Below are positions 54,901-62,804 of a stretch of 64,000 nt of DNA, piece by piece (the first letter of the stretch is position 1; each line of letters begins with the position of its first letter). The position numbers and the translations under genes were made by a program. The DNA comes from Amyloporia xantha (Eukaryota; Basidiomycota; Agaricomycetes; Polyporales; Adustoporiaceae). The notes below the pieces were generated by a model, which searched no databases, was not told where the DNA came from, and saw only the letters and a list, made by a program, of their open reading frames with translations. The stretch spans positions 372,001-436,000 of the forward strand of contig JAYKKR010000003.1 in assembly GCA_036971615.1 (NCBI GenBank). Reading direction: 5' to 3'.

Positions 54901-56213
54901 GGTGCGAGGCACGGGGTAGACAGCGGCTGCGCGCAGACAGCTGTGCTGCTGTGCGCGTCGCTCGTACGCCCGGCCATGTTCCCGAGTACTAAGGTACTCG
55001 AGAACATCGTTCCGCCCGGCGCAGCACGGACGTGCGCGTTCGGCGGTGGTCCTTGGCGGACAGTGGGCGGAGCAGGTGCGCCGTCAGCTACGCTGGCGGG
55101 CGCGCCCCTTACCGTTGCATTCTCGAGTACTTCTGTACTCGAGTCTGACAGCCCACCCGGCGCGGCGCAGATGCGTACGTCGGGCGGCGGCTCTATGCGG
55201 GTGGCAGACGAAACGGGTGCGCCGTCAGCTAGGCTGACGAGCGCACCGCTCTCTGTCGCGTTCTCGAGTACGTGAGTACTCGAGAGTAGCAGTCCACCCA
55301 ACGCGGCACTACTGTGCGTGTTGGGCGGCGGTTCGGGGCGGATCGCGGACGAACTGGGGTACTTACTTTTGTGGGTGCCCCTGTTCCCGGTTCCTATCCC
55401 CTCCCGGGCGCGCAACCGCCCGGCGAGTTCGTCCTGCGGACGCGGAACGACGCTCGAGACCTCTTGGGGGTCCGAGTCGTGAGGTTGAAGTCCGTACGAC
55501 GCATCGAAGCGCGTCGCAGAGGGATGGGGCGCGCCGTCGACGGGCACGGCGCGCGGATGTGGTGGCGGCTGGAGGCCTTCTTGTACGGGCCTAACTGGCA
55601 CGCTCGGGGGTACCGGGCGCGTCCGTTCAGGTCCCGTGGCCGTGGGTGTTGCAGTGGTGGTGGTGGTGGCCGGTCTTGAGGTCGGAGTGGCAGTGGTGGT
55701 GGTGGTAGCGGAAGGAGGCGCGTGTAGGCGCTCGCCGCGCCGCGCGTCGGGAATGACTGCGCGGGGCGTCGGGCGCAAACCTCTGGCAGTCTCAGAGGTC
55801 CCCGTTGCGGGCCTGCTGAGCTGCGCAGATTCGCACACGGGAGAGGACCGCTGTTCAGCGTGTCGCTTCTCGTCGTGGTCGATCTGCGCCATGGTACAGT
55901 ACCGGATGGTACTCACTGCCATGAGCGCGCGCTCTTCGTGTTCGAAACCATAGCGTCTCGCTCGGTCGTCAAACCGAGTGATTCGTTCCTCGAGATCCTC
56001 GAGAGGCATCTCGATTAAATCAGAGATGGCCCTTTCAAAGGATAGGGACCTCCTCTCCCAGTGGACCCAGGAGGGGATGTCCTTGGCTCTCCAAGCCTTG
56101 CATGAAGAACTATGAGCTTCTTCATGTAAGGGATGCAACACCTCAAGGCATTTAGCCAAGAGGGCTGTTCCAGCTGGCCACTTAGTAAAGTAGCTAGTTG
56201 AATGTGTATGCAT
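51930..56213 (-). CDS. Unknown 1427-aa protein with SSTxVLE repeats, in gag position
   Basis: The single uninterrupted frame starts 59 bp inside the 5' LTR. Residues 1-130 are charged and probably helical (RITRFDDRARRYGFEHEERA). Residues about 130-260 are Pro/Thr/Arg-rich. Then come about 15-18 degenerate repeats of 45-60 residues. Each holds an SST(x)VLE core, often followed by S(x)ADGAP(x)PSA and EPPP(x)AHS(x)AALGG. The core is written in DNA as a palindrome (TCGAGTAC, 3-4 bases, GTACTCGA). The last ~250 residues are different, with a hydrophobic stretch (YYTLSILIVVLLAS) and an internal MSTDNASIAPSPYTPS that could be a separate start, then a helical region and Cys-bearing end. No CCHC knuckle or capsid motif was seen. 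It could be a divergent gag, or a captured repeat protein. The frame has survived intact, which argues for recent function. Confidence 0.6.
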   Translation of the reverse strand: MHTHSTSYFTKWPAGTALLAKCLEVLHPLHEEAHSSSCKAWRAKDIPSWVHWERRSLSFERAISDLIEMPLEDLEERITRFDDRARRYGFEHEERALMAVSTIRYCTMAQIDHDEKRHAEQRSSPVCESAQLSRPATGTSETARGLRPTPRAVIPDARRGERLHAPPSATTTTTATPTSRPATTTTTATPTATGPERTRPVPPSVPVRPVQEGLQPPPHPRAVPVDGAPHPSATRFDASYGLQPHDSDPQEVSSVVPRPQDELAGRLRAREGIGTGNRGTHKSKYPSSSAIRPEPPPNTHSSAALGGLLLSSTHVLENATESGALVSLADGAPVSSATRIEPPPDVRICAAPGGLSDSSTEVLENATVRGAPASVADGAPAPPTVRQGPPPNAHVRAAPGGTMFSSTLVLGNMAGRTSDAHSSTAVCAQPLSTPCLAPWTSVHHGATLGRAYYSSAVALESTMLDRSSAGVPTKTHCSSTRVLEQASRSSAPAPVQDRAHSVRHASPRDELLSPSTFVLEEAHANDVRINMTECAHLPRSCCFQPPPDAHSGAAPGGPLLLSTSVLESADANGVYISIADCTRESLVAQYERPLNAHVSAALSRPPLPSTPVLESTGANDMRSRTADCVYSSYAVPSATVLDDVRTNDKTCRSHNQIPVGVMGRSSPSSTPMLERVHPPYLVRCPPHPNVHSSTALGWVHHSSTVVLEGIVTRCRRFCVFDAGAQCMAMSSSMAALDEHCVNSTAASVNDGACLPSVLTLVETRCCYRGSTHVYVHSSATAGVPYLNTQILKWLPHPSMLVFAQVRVRSIADVCAQDQLLIPSTCIFESVDVSSACASCADGAPIPSAICVEPPPNAHSRAVLGGSSSPSTLVLEDANANASSACTQLRWYTCALPLLAHHEPVPDVHTSTSSGTQPPSSTKVLEWANLSIPQVGTTDYARMLRVICSEPTSTACSSATLSRVYHPSTFIVLEWIAIAVPPISSTAIPPRPPPRPAPAPAPGPRQGPGLTASYMGATNYGRHYGAVPQAVYTGYFGCMSTLDIGVSEGEYAQGMLVDRHTNNLPCCLYVPYMKHSSTSSMYLTSHFLSKCLTLVSIGLGPFFRWIDEVYYTLSILIVVLLASRTILPPKRLNPDSDAEVHRTGVSFRGGRDREPDQFPLVLLFGDNSISLGLSLLKWNTFNSSLSLLTSAHQRSSGIEVCNRLRLTLEVYIDRRRGQGSSILSTTMSTDNASIAPSPYTPSISDAERIEGECALAYETEVILARCRAAQAAQWYLLLPEDDSQLYAYIEVWLQHLTACRLHNIEYVVEAQRRLLPLLQRTTPDVLYTSSQRTSHLPVRRTYQEQSVAASDVDSDSMPYTVIYPPDAIALCPSAGFPVYEVRVSSWRSFFMPSAPSSTLCNHCTRPSRSTAWTCRDAMCVVSSYTRHA

Positions 56214-56271
56214 GCGCTGTAAACTCTCCCAGGTTGTAGAAACCTGACAAAGTCAGAGGAGCGCAAAAATG

Positions 56272-56525
56272 TGTAACAAATATACTTCTCTCACTCACAC
56301 CTGATATGCGCTGCACCCAATCTCTATTCCAGAGAAAGTCTACAGTAGTGCATACATGGATGTAATGTGAAAGAAGTGTTCGTCTTAGAAAGGAAATAGA
56401 TGGTGGCATATGTGCTGGCACACAAACATATGTAAATATAGATGATAAGGGCATATAAGCCTAGGATAAGGGATTATAATAATATAATGGAATGTAATTG
56501 AATAGATATGTAACGGCACGTTACA
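56272..56525 (-). repeat. 5' LTR of the 51-56 kb element
   Basis: 254 bp, TGTAAC...GTTACA, identical by eye to 51114-51367. It is followed on its outer side by the GACCT duplication. Confidence 0.9.
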
Positions 56526-59500
56526 GACCTCCTCCTCATTCTCCTATTCCTCACATACACCTTTTCTATCCCTTCCTGTACTAACTCATTACATTTTTCA
56601 ACTATCTGACACTCCTTTATTTCCCTATTCATCTAGCTGCAGCCTCTTTCCTTGGCCAGAGGCTGTATTTTCAATACTGTGAGACGTCTTATCCCATTTC
56701 ACCTCAGACCTTTGATCTCTGACTTTTGACTGTCCACTGTCAGTGGAAGGAAGTATTGGTAGATGCTTGGAGTATAAATGAGAGGAGGGATGAATGTGTG
56801 CAGAAGCACAGAGGTGAGTACACATATTATGCCCCTACTTCTATTCACTTCTAATACAAGTACACTCTTTTCAAGTTTATACTACTCAGTACCTGTAACA
56901 TCCTTCTTTCTCTCTCCATTATATTCCTGCTATTCAATAGCCTTTTGTGCTTATTCTGTATAAATTTATATGTCCCATATTCAATATTTCCATTTTTATT
57001 AGTACAGCAGCTCACCTTCACATGTATTTAAGCTAAATAATCTTAATATAACACAGAAAGTGAAGAGAATGATAGTGAATATAGGATACTATAGTTATCT
57101 TATAGCCAGTGGAAAATGTAGCTCTAATAATGCATATTAGAGATGCCAGCAATTTATTATACAAGCCAGTGAGAATACAGTATATTTACATATTATACTG
57201 TTCAGAATAATGTATTGTAGCTTTAAAAATATACTACAGTTTCCCAAAGAAACAAAAGCTAGCCTAGGATGCTCTGAGAAATTTAAAATATCTCAGAGCA
57301 ACTCAGAGCAACTCAGGTCAACCTGAGATGCTCTGAGATAACCTGAGTTACTCTGAGAAAACTCATATATCTCAGAGCACCCTAGGTTACCCCAGAGAAA
57401 AAGTGTTTTTCCTGATGTAGGATGCGCAAGTGCTGGTCGAGGAGCATGCAGGGTTCATCTAGAACCACGGTGGTGTCTGGGAGGAGAGGCGGCCATTTAG
57501 TCTTGAGCTGCGCCTCCAGATTCACGTTCTGTCCGGTGTTGCCCACACCTATAGCATCAGAATACCGGTCAATGTCCCAGGATAAGCGCACTACTGCCCG
57601 GTCAGCGCAGAATGAGTAGATGCCCACAGCATCCAAGAGTACGCACCAGGTTTGATATATGCCTTTGCGAGCTGGTGCGTGATCTGGCTGCATTCGATGA
57701 CGATATCGGCGCGGATATGTGTGGGAGGCTGTGGCTTTCTCGGTTGTCCAGCTGCATTCCGAAGCTTGTGTAGCCAAAACTGAAACATATCGCGCATGCA
57801 AGCTGCCAATGTGTCGCTGAGCTCCAAGCCGCTGCCCGCTATCATGGCTTACAGACAGGAGATGGATGGAGATACACACCCCATCTCGCATTATTGCTCA
57901 ATCTGCCATCTACTGACCATGCTGCAACAGCATGTCCATTAGCTTTGCACACTTGTTTGGTCGATCACATCGTTGAGCAAGCGCCGGCAAGATCAGGCCC
58001 AGCCGATCGGCAAGGTGTGATCCGGTGATCGAGGCGCGTCATTGGCATGTGGACTGCGATTCTCGACCACGGCGCCATTACGCCGGGGCCTCGGCCTGTG
58101 AGATGCCGCGCTCCGCCGGAGGGATGCCAGTTGGGTCTGCCCCGACATGGACGCTTGCAGTGTAAGAGAGATCAGCGGGGTTAGAACAGGACGAAAGTAT
58201 CACCGGAGGTCAGACACGTCTGGGCAAATGTTCAGTTGGGAATGCCCAAGTGTCTGTCATCCTGAGAGCATCTCAGTCTGCTTGTTGTCCTCGCCATGGG
58301 AATAGCCATCCTGCAGGCATATCTAGACAAGATCCCAGAGCAAATAGCGATGGCGCAACACGAAAGGCACTGTGAGGGCACCCATTGTCGATGAGGCTGT
58401 CAATATCCTCATGGAACAATTCGCAGAGCTGACAGATAAGAATGGCCTGAAAAAGGTCAAACCAACAGTTCATGGCATCGTCATCTTCGTCATTCACACA
58501 TTTCTATAGTCCCTGGGGACCTATTTCAGCAACCACTACCGAATCGTAGAACCCCAGGTGCCCATCCCTGGAACAAAAAAAGGTCAGCGAGGGATATGTA
58601 TCAAGAGGAGCACAAAACAGAGCTGCTAAGGGTGGCCAATGAAAGGATGGGAGGACAAGGTCTGGCCCACCAGAAGATAGGCGCATACACCAAGGTAGTG
58701 AGCGAGTATTGGGGCAAACTGGATGAGGATGCAAAGGCGGACTACCAGATGAAGGCGGATGTGTTCAACAATGACACCAAAGAGGTCGAGGCTGGATCTT
58801 CAGCGTGAGTGGGAGCGCGACCTTTGTGCCAAGTTAACGGCAGCTGATGGTGACACAGGAAAGCGGACAAGGAGCTCATTCCGTTTCTGAGGAAATACGC
58901 TCGAGAGGCATACCGACGCCATGGTGTCAGGATCTTTACGTTGAGTAGCTACAAATCTCCTGATGGGAGAGTCGTCATTCAGGAGTGAGCAGGCAATTTG
59001 TATCGCCTCTCACCGCTCTGACCGCTTTTCACAGACACGACTTCAACGATGAGATGGAGAATGGAAAAGCCTTTTCCAAGGTGGACGATTGGCACGCAGA
59101 TACAATGGTTAAATGGGCCAAGTACAGCACAGAGGCATTTGATAGCAATCACGAGGCGAGCGTTGACAACGGAGAGGGAACGTCTCGCGGCACACGGCGA
59201 GAGCTGCCGGTTGACGATGGCGGTCTCCTGTTGATACCGCCAATGGATGGCGTGGATGTGCCATCCCTGCCTGTGATAAAATCCATGATCAGAGACTTTC
59301 TGTCTACTCACTACCATAAGTCTTGATTCACACGGCGCTCACAAAGACGCTGATGGTGCCATAGAACGGGCTGCAGGAAGCGCCAAAGAGAAGTGCCCTT
59401 GGCGCGCGCTCAAAGTGCGTGGGGCTGAATTTATAGAAGCAGGAATGGTGCCAGACGGCTTCCAATTCGACGATCCGTCGCATATGGTTAGGAAGGACAT

Positions 59501-60312
59501 CATCGCGGTCCTGCATCATTGGAGAGTGGCGCAAGAGGCAAACAAGGGGCAGTGCACGTTCCGCTTCAAGGCATACCTGAAGAGCAGGGGGGACGAGGAT
59601 TCGGAGCTAATCCCTGCTGTGTATGAGGCGGCGAGAGCACCCAAAGGCGCTAAAGGCAAAGCGGGCCCCAAAAAGAAGAAAAAGAAGGCGGTGAAAAGCG
59701 GCAAGGGCAAAGGCGTGCAACGTCTCACCACCGATGACGATAGTGCCGTGGACGACGACACCGAGCACGAGAATTTCAATCTGGACATCGACGTCGGGTC
59801 AACTTCCGACGAAGATGATGACAGCGAAGATGCAAAAGGCGCCGCCCCCAATTGGGCGCTGCTCTCACGTAGACGGCGTCAGCAATGGCTGGAGGCGGCA
59901 TCGCCATCGCCAGAATTTCGCGTGATCGTGGACGCGCTGCCTCGCATGATGGTAGTGACTTCATTTTTCACTGTAAACTAAGGCTCACCTTGCGAGTGAT
60001 AGAGTGGGCTGAAGACCACAAAGCGGGCGCTGGAAGGCGCCGACTGGGCGACCTGGCACAACCCGCATCGACACTTGTCCTATATGGTTCATCACCACGC
60101 CAATGGGCTCGATCCAGCACTGAAGTGGCTTGACTCAAAGCCTTATTTGAACAAGTCCGGCAGGCTGACAGGGGATGTTGGCATGATTGAACAAGTGCTC
60201 CTCGTGATCGCCATGATAAGCCGCAATCTGACGGCAGCACAGTTTGCCTCATCAGGAAAAACACTTTTTCCCTGAGACACTCTGGGATATATGAGATTTG
60301 TCAGGTTGTCTC

Positions 60313-60528
60313 TGTCAGCAAAATGAATGGAAGATATGATCTGAGAGAGCCCAGAGATGAGAAGCGAGAGGACACGAGAGGGCACAGACACAGACACCGA
60401 CACCTAAGGCTCACAAGAAGTCGCGGAAGCAAGCAAACTGTATTCGAAGGAGGCCATCGCGGATCGCGCTGGCCGTGTATGTACGTATTTGTACTACGGC
60501 GCTTAGCGCGCGAACGTCTACTCTAACA
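60313..60528 (-). repeat. 3' LTR of the TR-GAG element
   Basis: 216 bp, identical by eye to 61717-61932; ends TGTCAGC and TCTAACA on the plus strand. Confidence 0.9.
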
Positions 60529-60582
60529 CTCCCACTACGTGAGCACGCTAAAAACTCCCACTGAACCAAATAAGTAAAAATA

Positions 60583-61635
60583 TCAAATCAGTTGGACAAA
60601 ATCAACGGGACTGAGATCATAAGCATCGGGGGAAGGTGTGCGAGATCGAGAATGTGGAAGACGAGAATTAGGATAACGTGGAGAAGCAGGAGGTGAGTCC
60701 AAAGATTCAATAACAACGTGATGAGCAGAAGCAGAAGCATACGTAACACTGGGATCCAGACTGTCCTGCGCCAACCGAGCACGCTCACCAGAATTCCAAC
60801 CCATCGCCCAATCCTTCACGTGTTGAGGCATGTCATACATGCAGCGAGCAGCGATATGACCAGGTCGACCACAGCGATGACACGTACCATCATTGTTCGT
60901 GTCGCACCAATGATAGCCTTTTTCATCAACCGGAAAGTTTGAAGAACTCCGCTGACCTGATCCACTTCTCCCCCTTGTTCCACGGAACCCCCTTCCACCA
61001 TCTCGAGCAGCGAGAGCAGTGTCGAAAGACTCGGACTTGATATGCATGCCAACGTCATGACTGACAGCGATCGCAGATCCAGCAAGAACAGACTTGATCG
61101 TAGCGAGATCGGGTTCGGTGGACTGAGAGAGAAGAGTCGCACGAATGACATGGTAGGAAGGATGAAGGTTCATCAAAATGATGTCCTTGATCTCGGTGTC
61201 CTCGACGGTGTGGCCGATAGCTTTGAGCTGTGCCGCAGCGATCGTGACAGCCTGGATGTAGACATCCATGGGCTTGCTGGGATCATGGACAGCACCGTAA
61301 AGTGCCTTCCGCAACTCCACACGACGAGCCATAGTGGAGCTCTCGAACTTCTTCTTCAGCGCCGCAAATGCAGCCGACCCCGAATTCTCCCCCTCGACAA
61401 GATGCTGAAAATCCTTGCTCACCAAGGCCCAGATTATAGGCAGAGCTCCTTCATTCTTCTTCACCCACTCCTCATCCTTAGACGCAGGCCTCGACTCCGT
61501 CCCATCAACAATCCCATGACTCCCACTCACTCGAAAGACCATCATGATCTGGCTTCTCCATTGATGCCAGTTCTTGTCGGTCAGAGGATCGACCTTAGCC
61601 ATGAGGAGGCTAATAGTGCCAGATGAAGTCGACAT
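60583..61635 (-). CDS. Copia-type Gag, 350 aa
   Basis: The gene starts MSTSSGTISLLMAKVDPLTD and contains the copia gag fold signature: NWHQWRSQIMMVF near residue 25, then SSTMARRVELRKALYGAVHD around 100 and LATIKSVLAGSAIAV. A Gly/Arg-rich linker (GGRGFRGTRGRSGSG) leads to a CCHC knuckle CHRCGRPGHIAARC at about residues 253-266, and a Ser/Pro-rich tail ends VDFVQLI. The frame is intact, with the ATG 81 bp inside the 5' LTR. It would form the particle shell and bind element RNA. No protease or polymerase follows; the stop is 54 bp from the 3' LTR. Confidence 0.92.
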   Translation of the reverse strand: MSTSSGTISLLMAKVDPLTDKNWHQWRSQIMMVFRVSGSHGIVDGTESRPASKDEEWVKKNEGALPIIWALVSKDFQHLVEGENSGSAAFAALKKKFESSTMARRVELRKALYGAVHDPSKPMDVYIQAVTIAAAQLKAIGHTVEDTEIKDIILMNLHPSYHVIRATLLSQSTEPDLATIKSVLAGSAIAVSHDVGMHIKSESFDTALAARDGGRGFRGTRGRSGSGQRSSSNFPVDEKGYHWCDTNNDGTCHRCGRPGHIAARCMYDMPQHVKDWAMGWNSGERARLAQDSLDPSVTYASASAHHVVIESLDSPPASPRYPNSRLPHSRSRTPSPDAYDLSPVDFVQLI

Positions 61636-61716
61636 AGTGGATGGGTGGGTTGTTGATCGCAGTAGATAGAAATGTAAAAGATTGTCTCAGATCAGAGGAG
61701 CGCGGGGCTCATAACC

Positions 61717-61932
61717 TGTCAGCAAAATGAATGGAAGATATGATCTGAGAGAGCCCAGAGATGAGAAGCGAGAGGACACGAGAGGGCACAGACACAGACA
61801 CCGACACCTAAGGCTCACAAGAAGTCGCGGAAGCAAGCAAACTGTATTCGAAGGAGGCCATCGCGGATCGCGCTGGCCGTGTATGTACGTATTTGTACTA
61901 CGGCGCTTAGCGCGCGAACGTCTACTCTAACA
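61717..61932 (-). repeat. 5' LTR of the TR-GAG element
   Basis: 216 bp, identical by eye to 60313-60528; followed by the GTCTC duplication on its outer side. Confidence 0.9.
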
Positions 61933-62780
61933 GTCTCAGGTAGTCCCAGAGCATCCCAGGTCATCTTTGATTGCTCTGAGTTGCTCTGAGATATTCAGAT
62001 AATTTCAGAGCATCACAGGCTATCCTTTATGTCTTTGAGGTGCTTTAGAATTTGGAAGATTATATTCAAGTTGTGATTGGACAGTCTGACATGTATATAA
62101 ATCAGTTTAAGTTTATAATACTTGATAAATTGCTGATATTTCTTAGCTCTATCTTCCTGTATTGATTGAGTCACATTGATTAGATAGAAAACAATTAATG
62201 ACTCTATTAATTCCATTTTTGATATCTATGTTCACTTCTTTCTATGATATTCTACAGTATGCTCTTGCACTAGCACTGTGATTTATAGGCTACATTGAGG
62301 AAAATTCAATAATGATCACATCATGATTTGATTCCTTATTGAGGTAGAGAGGTAGATGAGTGTTAGTGTTCTTGTATGCTTTAAAATAGAGTTGTCAATA
62401 TTAGATTATTGAATAGACAAATACTTATTCTCCAACTTGATTTAGAACTTTGCTTTGAGATGCTAGTGACATTATAAAATTATTCAAGTTTTCTCAGAGA
62501 AGTTCAGAGATAGCCTGGGTTGCTATTGTACAACACTCTGAGCCAATTAGTATATCAGTTATTCCAGCTCTCAATCAGGGTAAGTTATTCCTATATTTCT
62601 GAAGAGAATATTTTAATTCAGCAATAAAAATGACCTAAGAAGAGTGTAGGCCACTAATAGTAAGTGTGATGATAGCTATGCAAAAATGCTTGAGAATGAG
62701 ACATTAAAGCAGAAGGCAGACAGATATTAGAGTGAAAATGCGAATCTGAGTGAAGCAGGTCATTATTACCTTAATTGGTA

Positions 62781-62804
62781 TACAGGCTGTCGCGACAGCC
62801 TGTA
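62781..62804. repeat. Perfect 24-bp palindrome
   Basis: The two halves are TACAGGCTGTCG and CGACAGCCTGTA with no loop. It lies in the interior of CATCAGG transposon 2. Transposon 1 has a related CTGTCGCG word inside an inverted pair at 50409-50438. A binding site for a dimeric protein is possible but unproven. Confidence 0.7.

Larger units (their letters stand above)
51114..56525 (-). mobile_element. Complete LTR element without polymerase, carrying a repeat-protein ORF
   Basis: Two direct 254-bp LTRs (51114-51367 and 56272-56525) begin TGTAAC and end GTTACA and look identical by eye. The target duplication is a perfect GACCT (51109-51113, 56526-56530). Orientation is minus: a purine tract (GGTAGGGGAGGA) abuts the left LTR on the minus strand, and the long ORF starts 59 bp from the right LTR. 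No protease, RT, RNase H or integrase motif was found in the 4.9-kb interior, so it must borrow a polymerase. Identical LTRs imply a young insertion. Confidence 0.9.
49146..57417. mobile_element. CATCAGG-ended DNA transposon 1 (TA target duplication), hosting an LTR element
   Basis: Termini are CATCAGGAAAAAC and its inverse GTTTTTCCTGATG. TA is present on both sides (49144-49145, 57418-57419) and once in copy 1. Subterminal zones hold many GCTCTGAGA/ACTCAGAGC words in both directions (49170-49330; 57250-57400). Outside the nested LTR element (51114-56525) about 2.9 kb remain. They are AT-rich with no recognisable transposase, so it is non-autonomous. The stretches 49330-51100 and 56531-57250 show no gene; an inverted pair GGTGTCAGT/ACTGACACC is at 50409-50438. 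A 2-bp duplication and simple ends would fit several superfamilies (CMC/Plavaka-like or Tc1-like), none proven. Confidence 0.85.
47310..57845 (-). pseudogene. TET/JBP dioxygenase, copy 2, split by two insertions
   Basis: Exon 1 is 57845-57647. Exon 2 is split between 57590-57418 and 49145-49105 by the 8.3-kb CATCAGG element. Exon 3 is split between 49051-48959 and 47961-47891 by a 1-kb insert, with one base lost. Exon 4 (47834-47310) is intact at 525 nt. Catalytic residues are conserved: PLHRDKNS keeps the HxD pair, and LLRHGVQRCDGERICY keeps the distal His and Arg. A stop codon lies immediately upstream of the ATG, which fixes the start. The ligands are kept despite substitutions elsewhere (LHRD for LHHD, KSGSGV for KAGSVV), so the gene was probably functional until the insertions. 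Confidence 0.85.
60313..61932 (-). mobile_element. Complete gag-only copia element (TR-GAG type)
   Basis: Two identical 216-bp LTRs (60313-60528, 61717-61932) are flanked by a perfect GTCTC target duplication (60308-60312, 61933-61937). The interior (1188 bp) holds only a gag gene on the minus strand. A purine tract (GTAGTGGGAG on the minus strand) abuts the left LTR, and a GGTTATGAGC word at the other end fits a primer-binding site. The element must use the polymerase of a relative. The same LTR occurs alone at 29771-29986. Terminal-repeat elements with only GAG are a described class in plants; this fits that architecture. Confidence 0.92.

Noticed and set aside
51930..56213. Envelope-like protein for the 1427-aa frame
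   Set aside because: It sits in gag position, has no signal peptide, and the single hydrophobic stretch lies far inside; the SSTxVLE repeats match no envelope feature.
49146..57417. Tc1/mariner element, from the TA duplication
   Set aside because: The sister element with the same ends is flanked by CT, so TA is not required; no transposase is present to decide.
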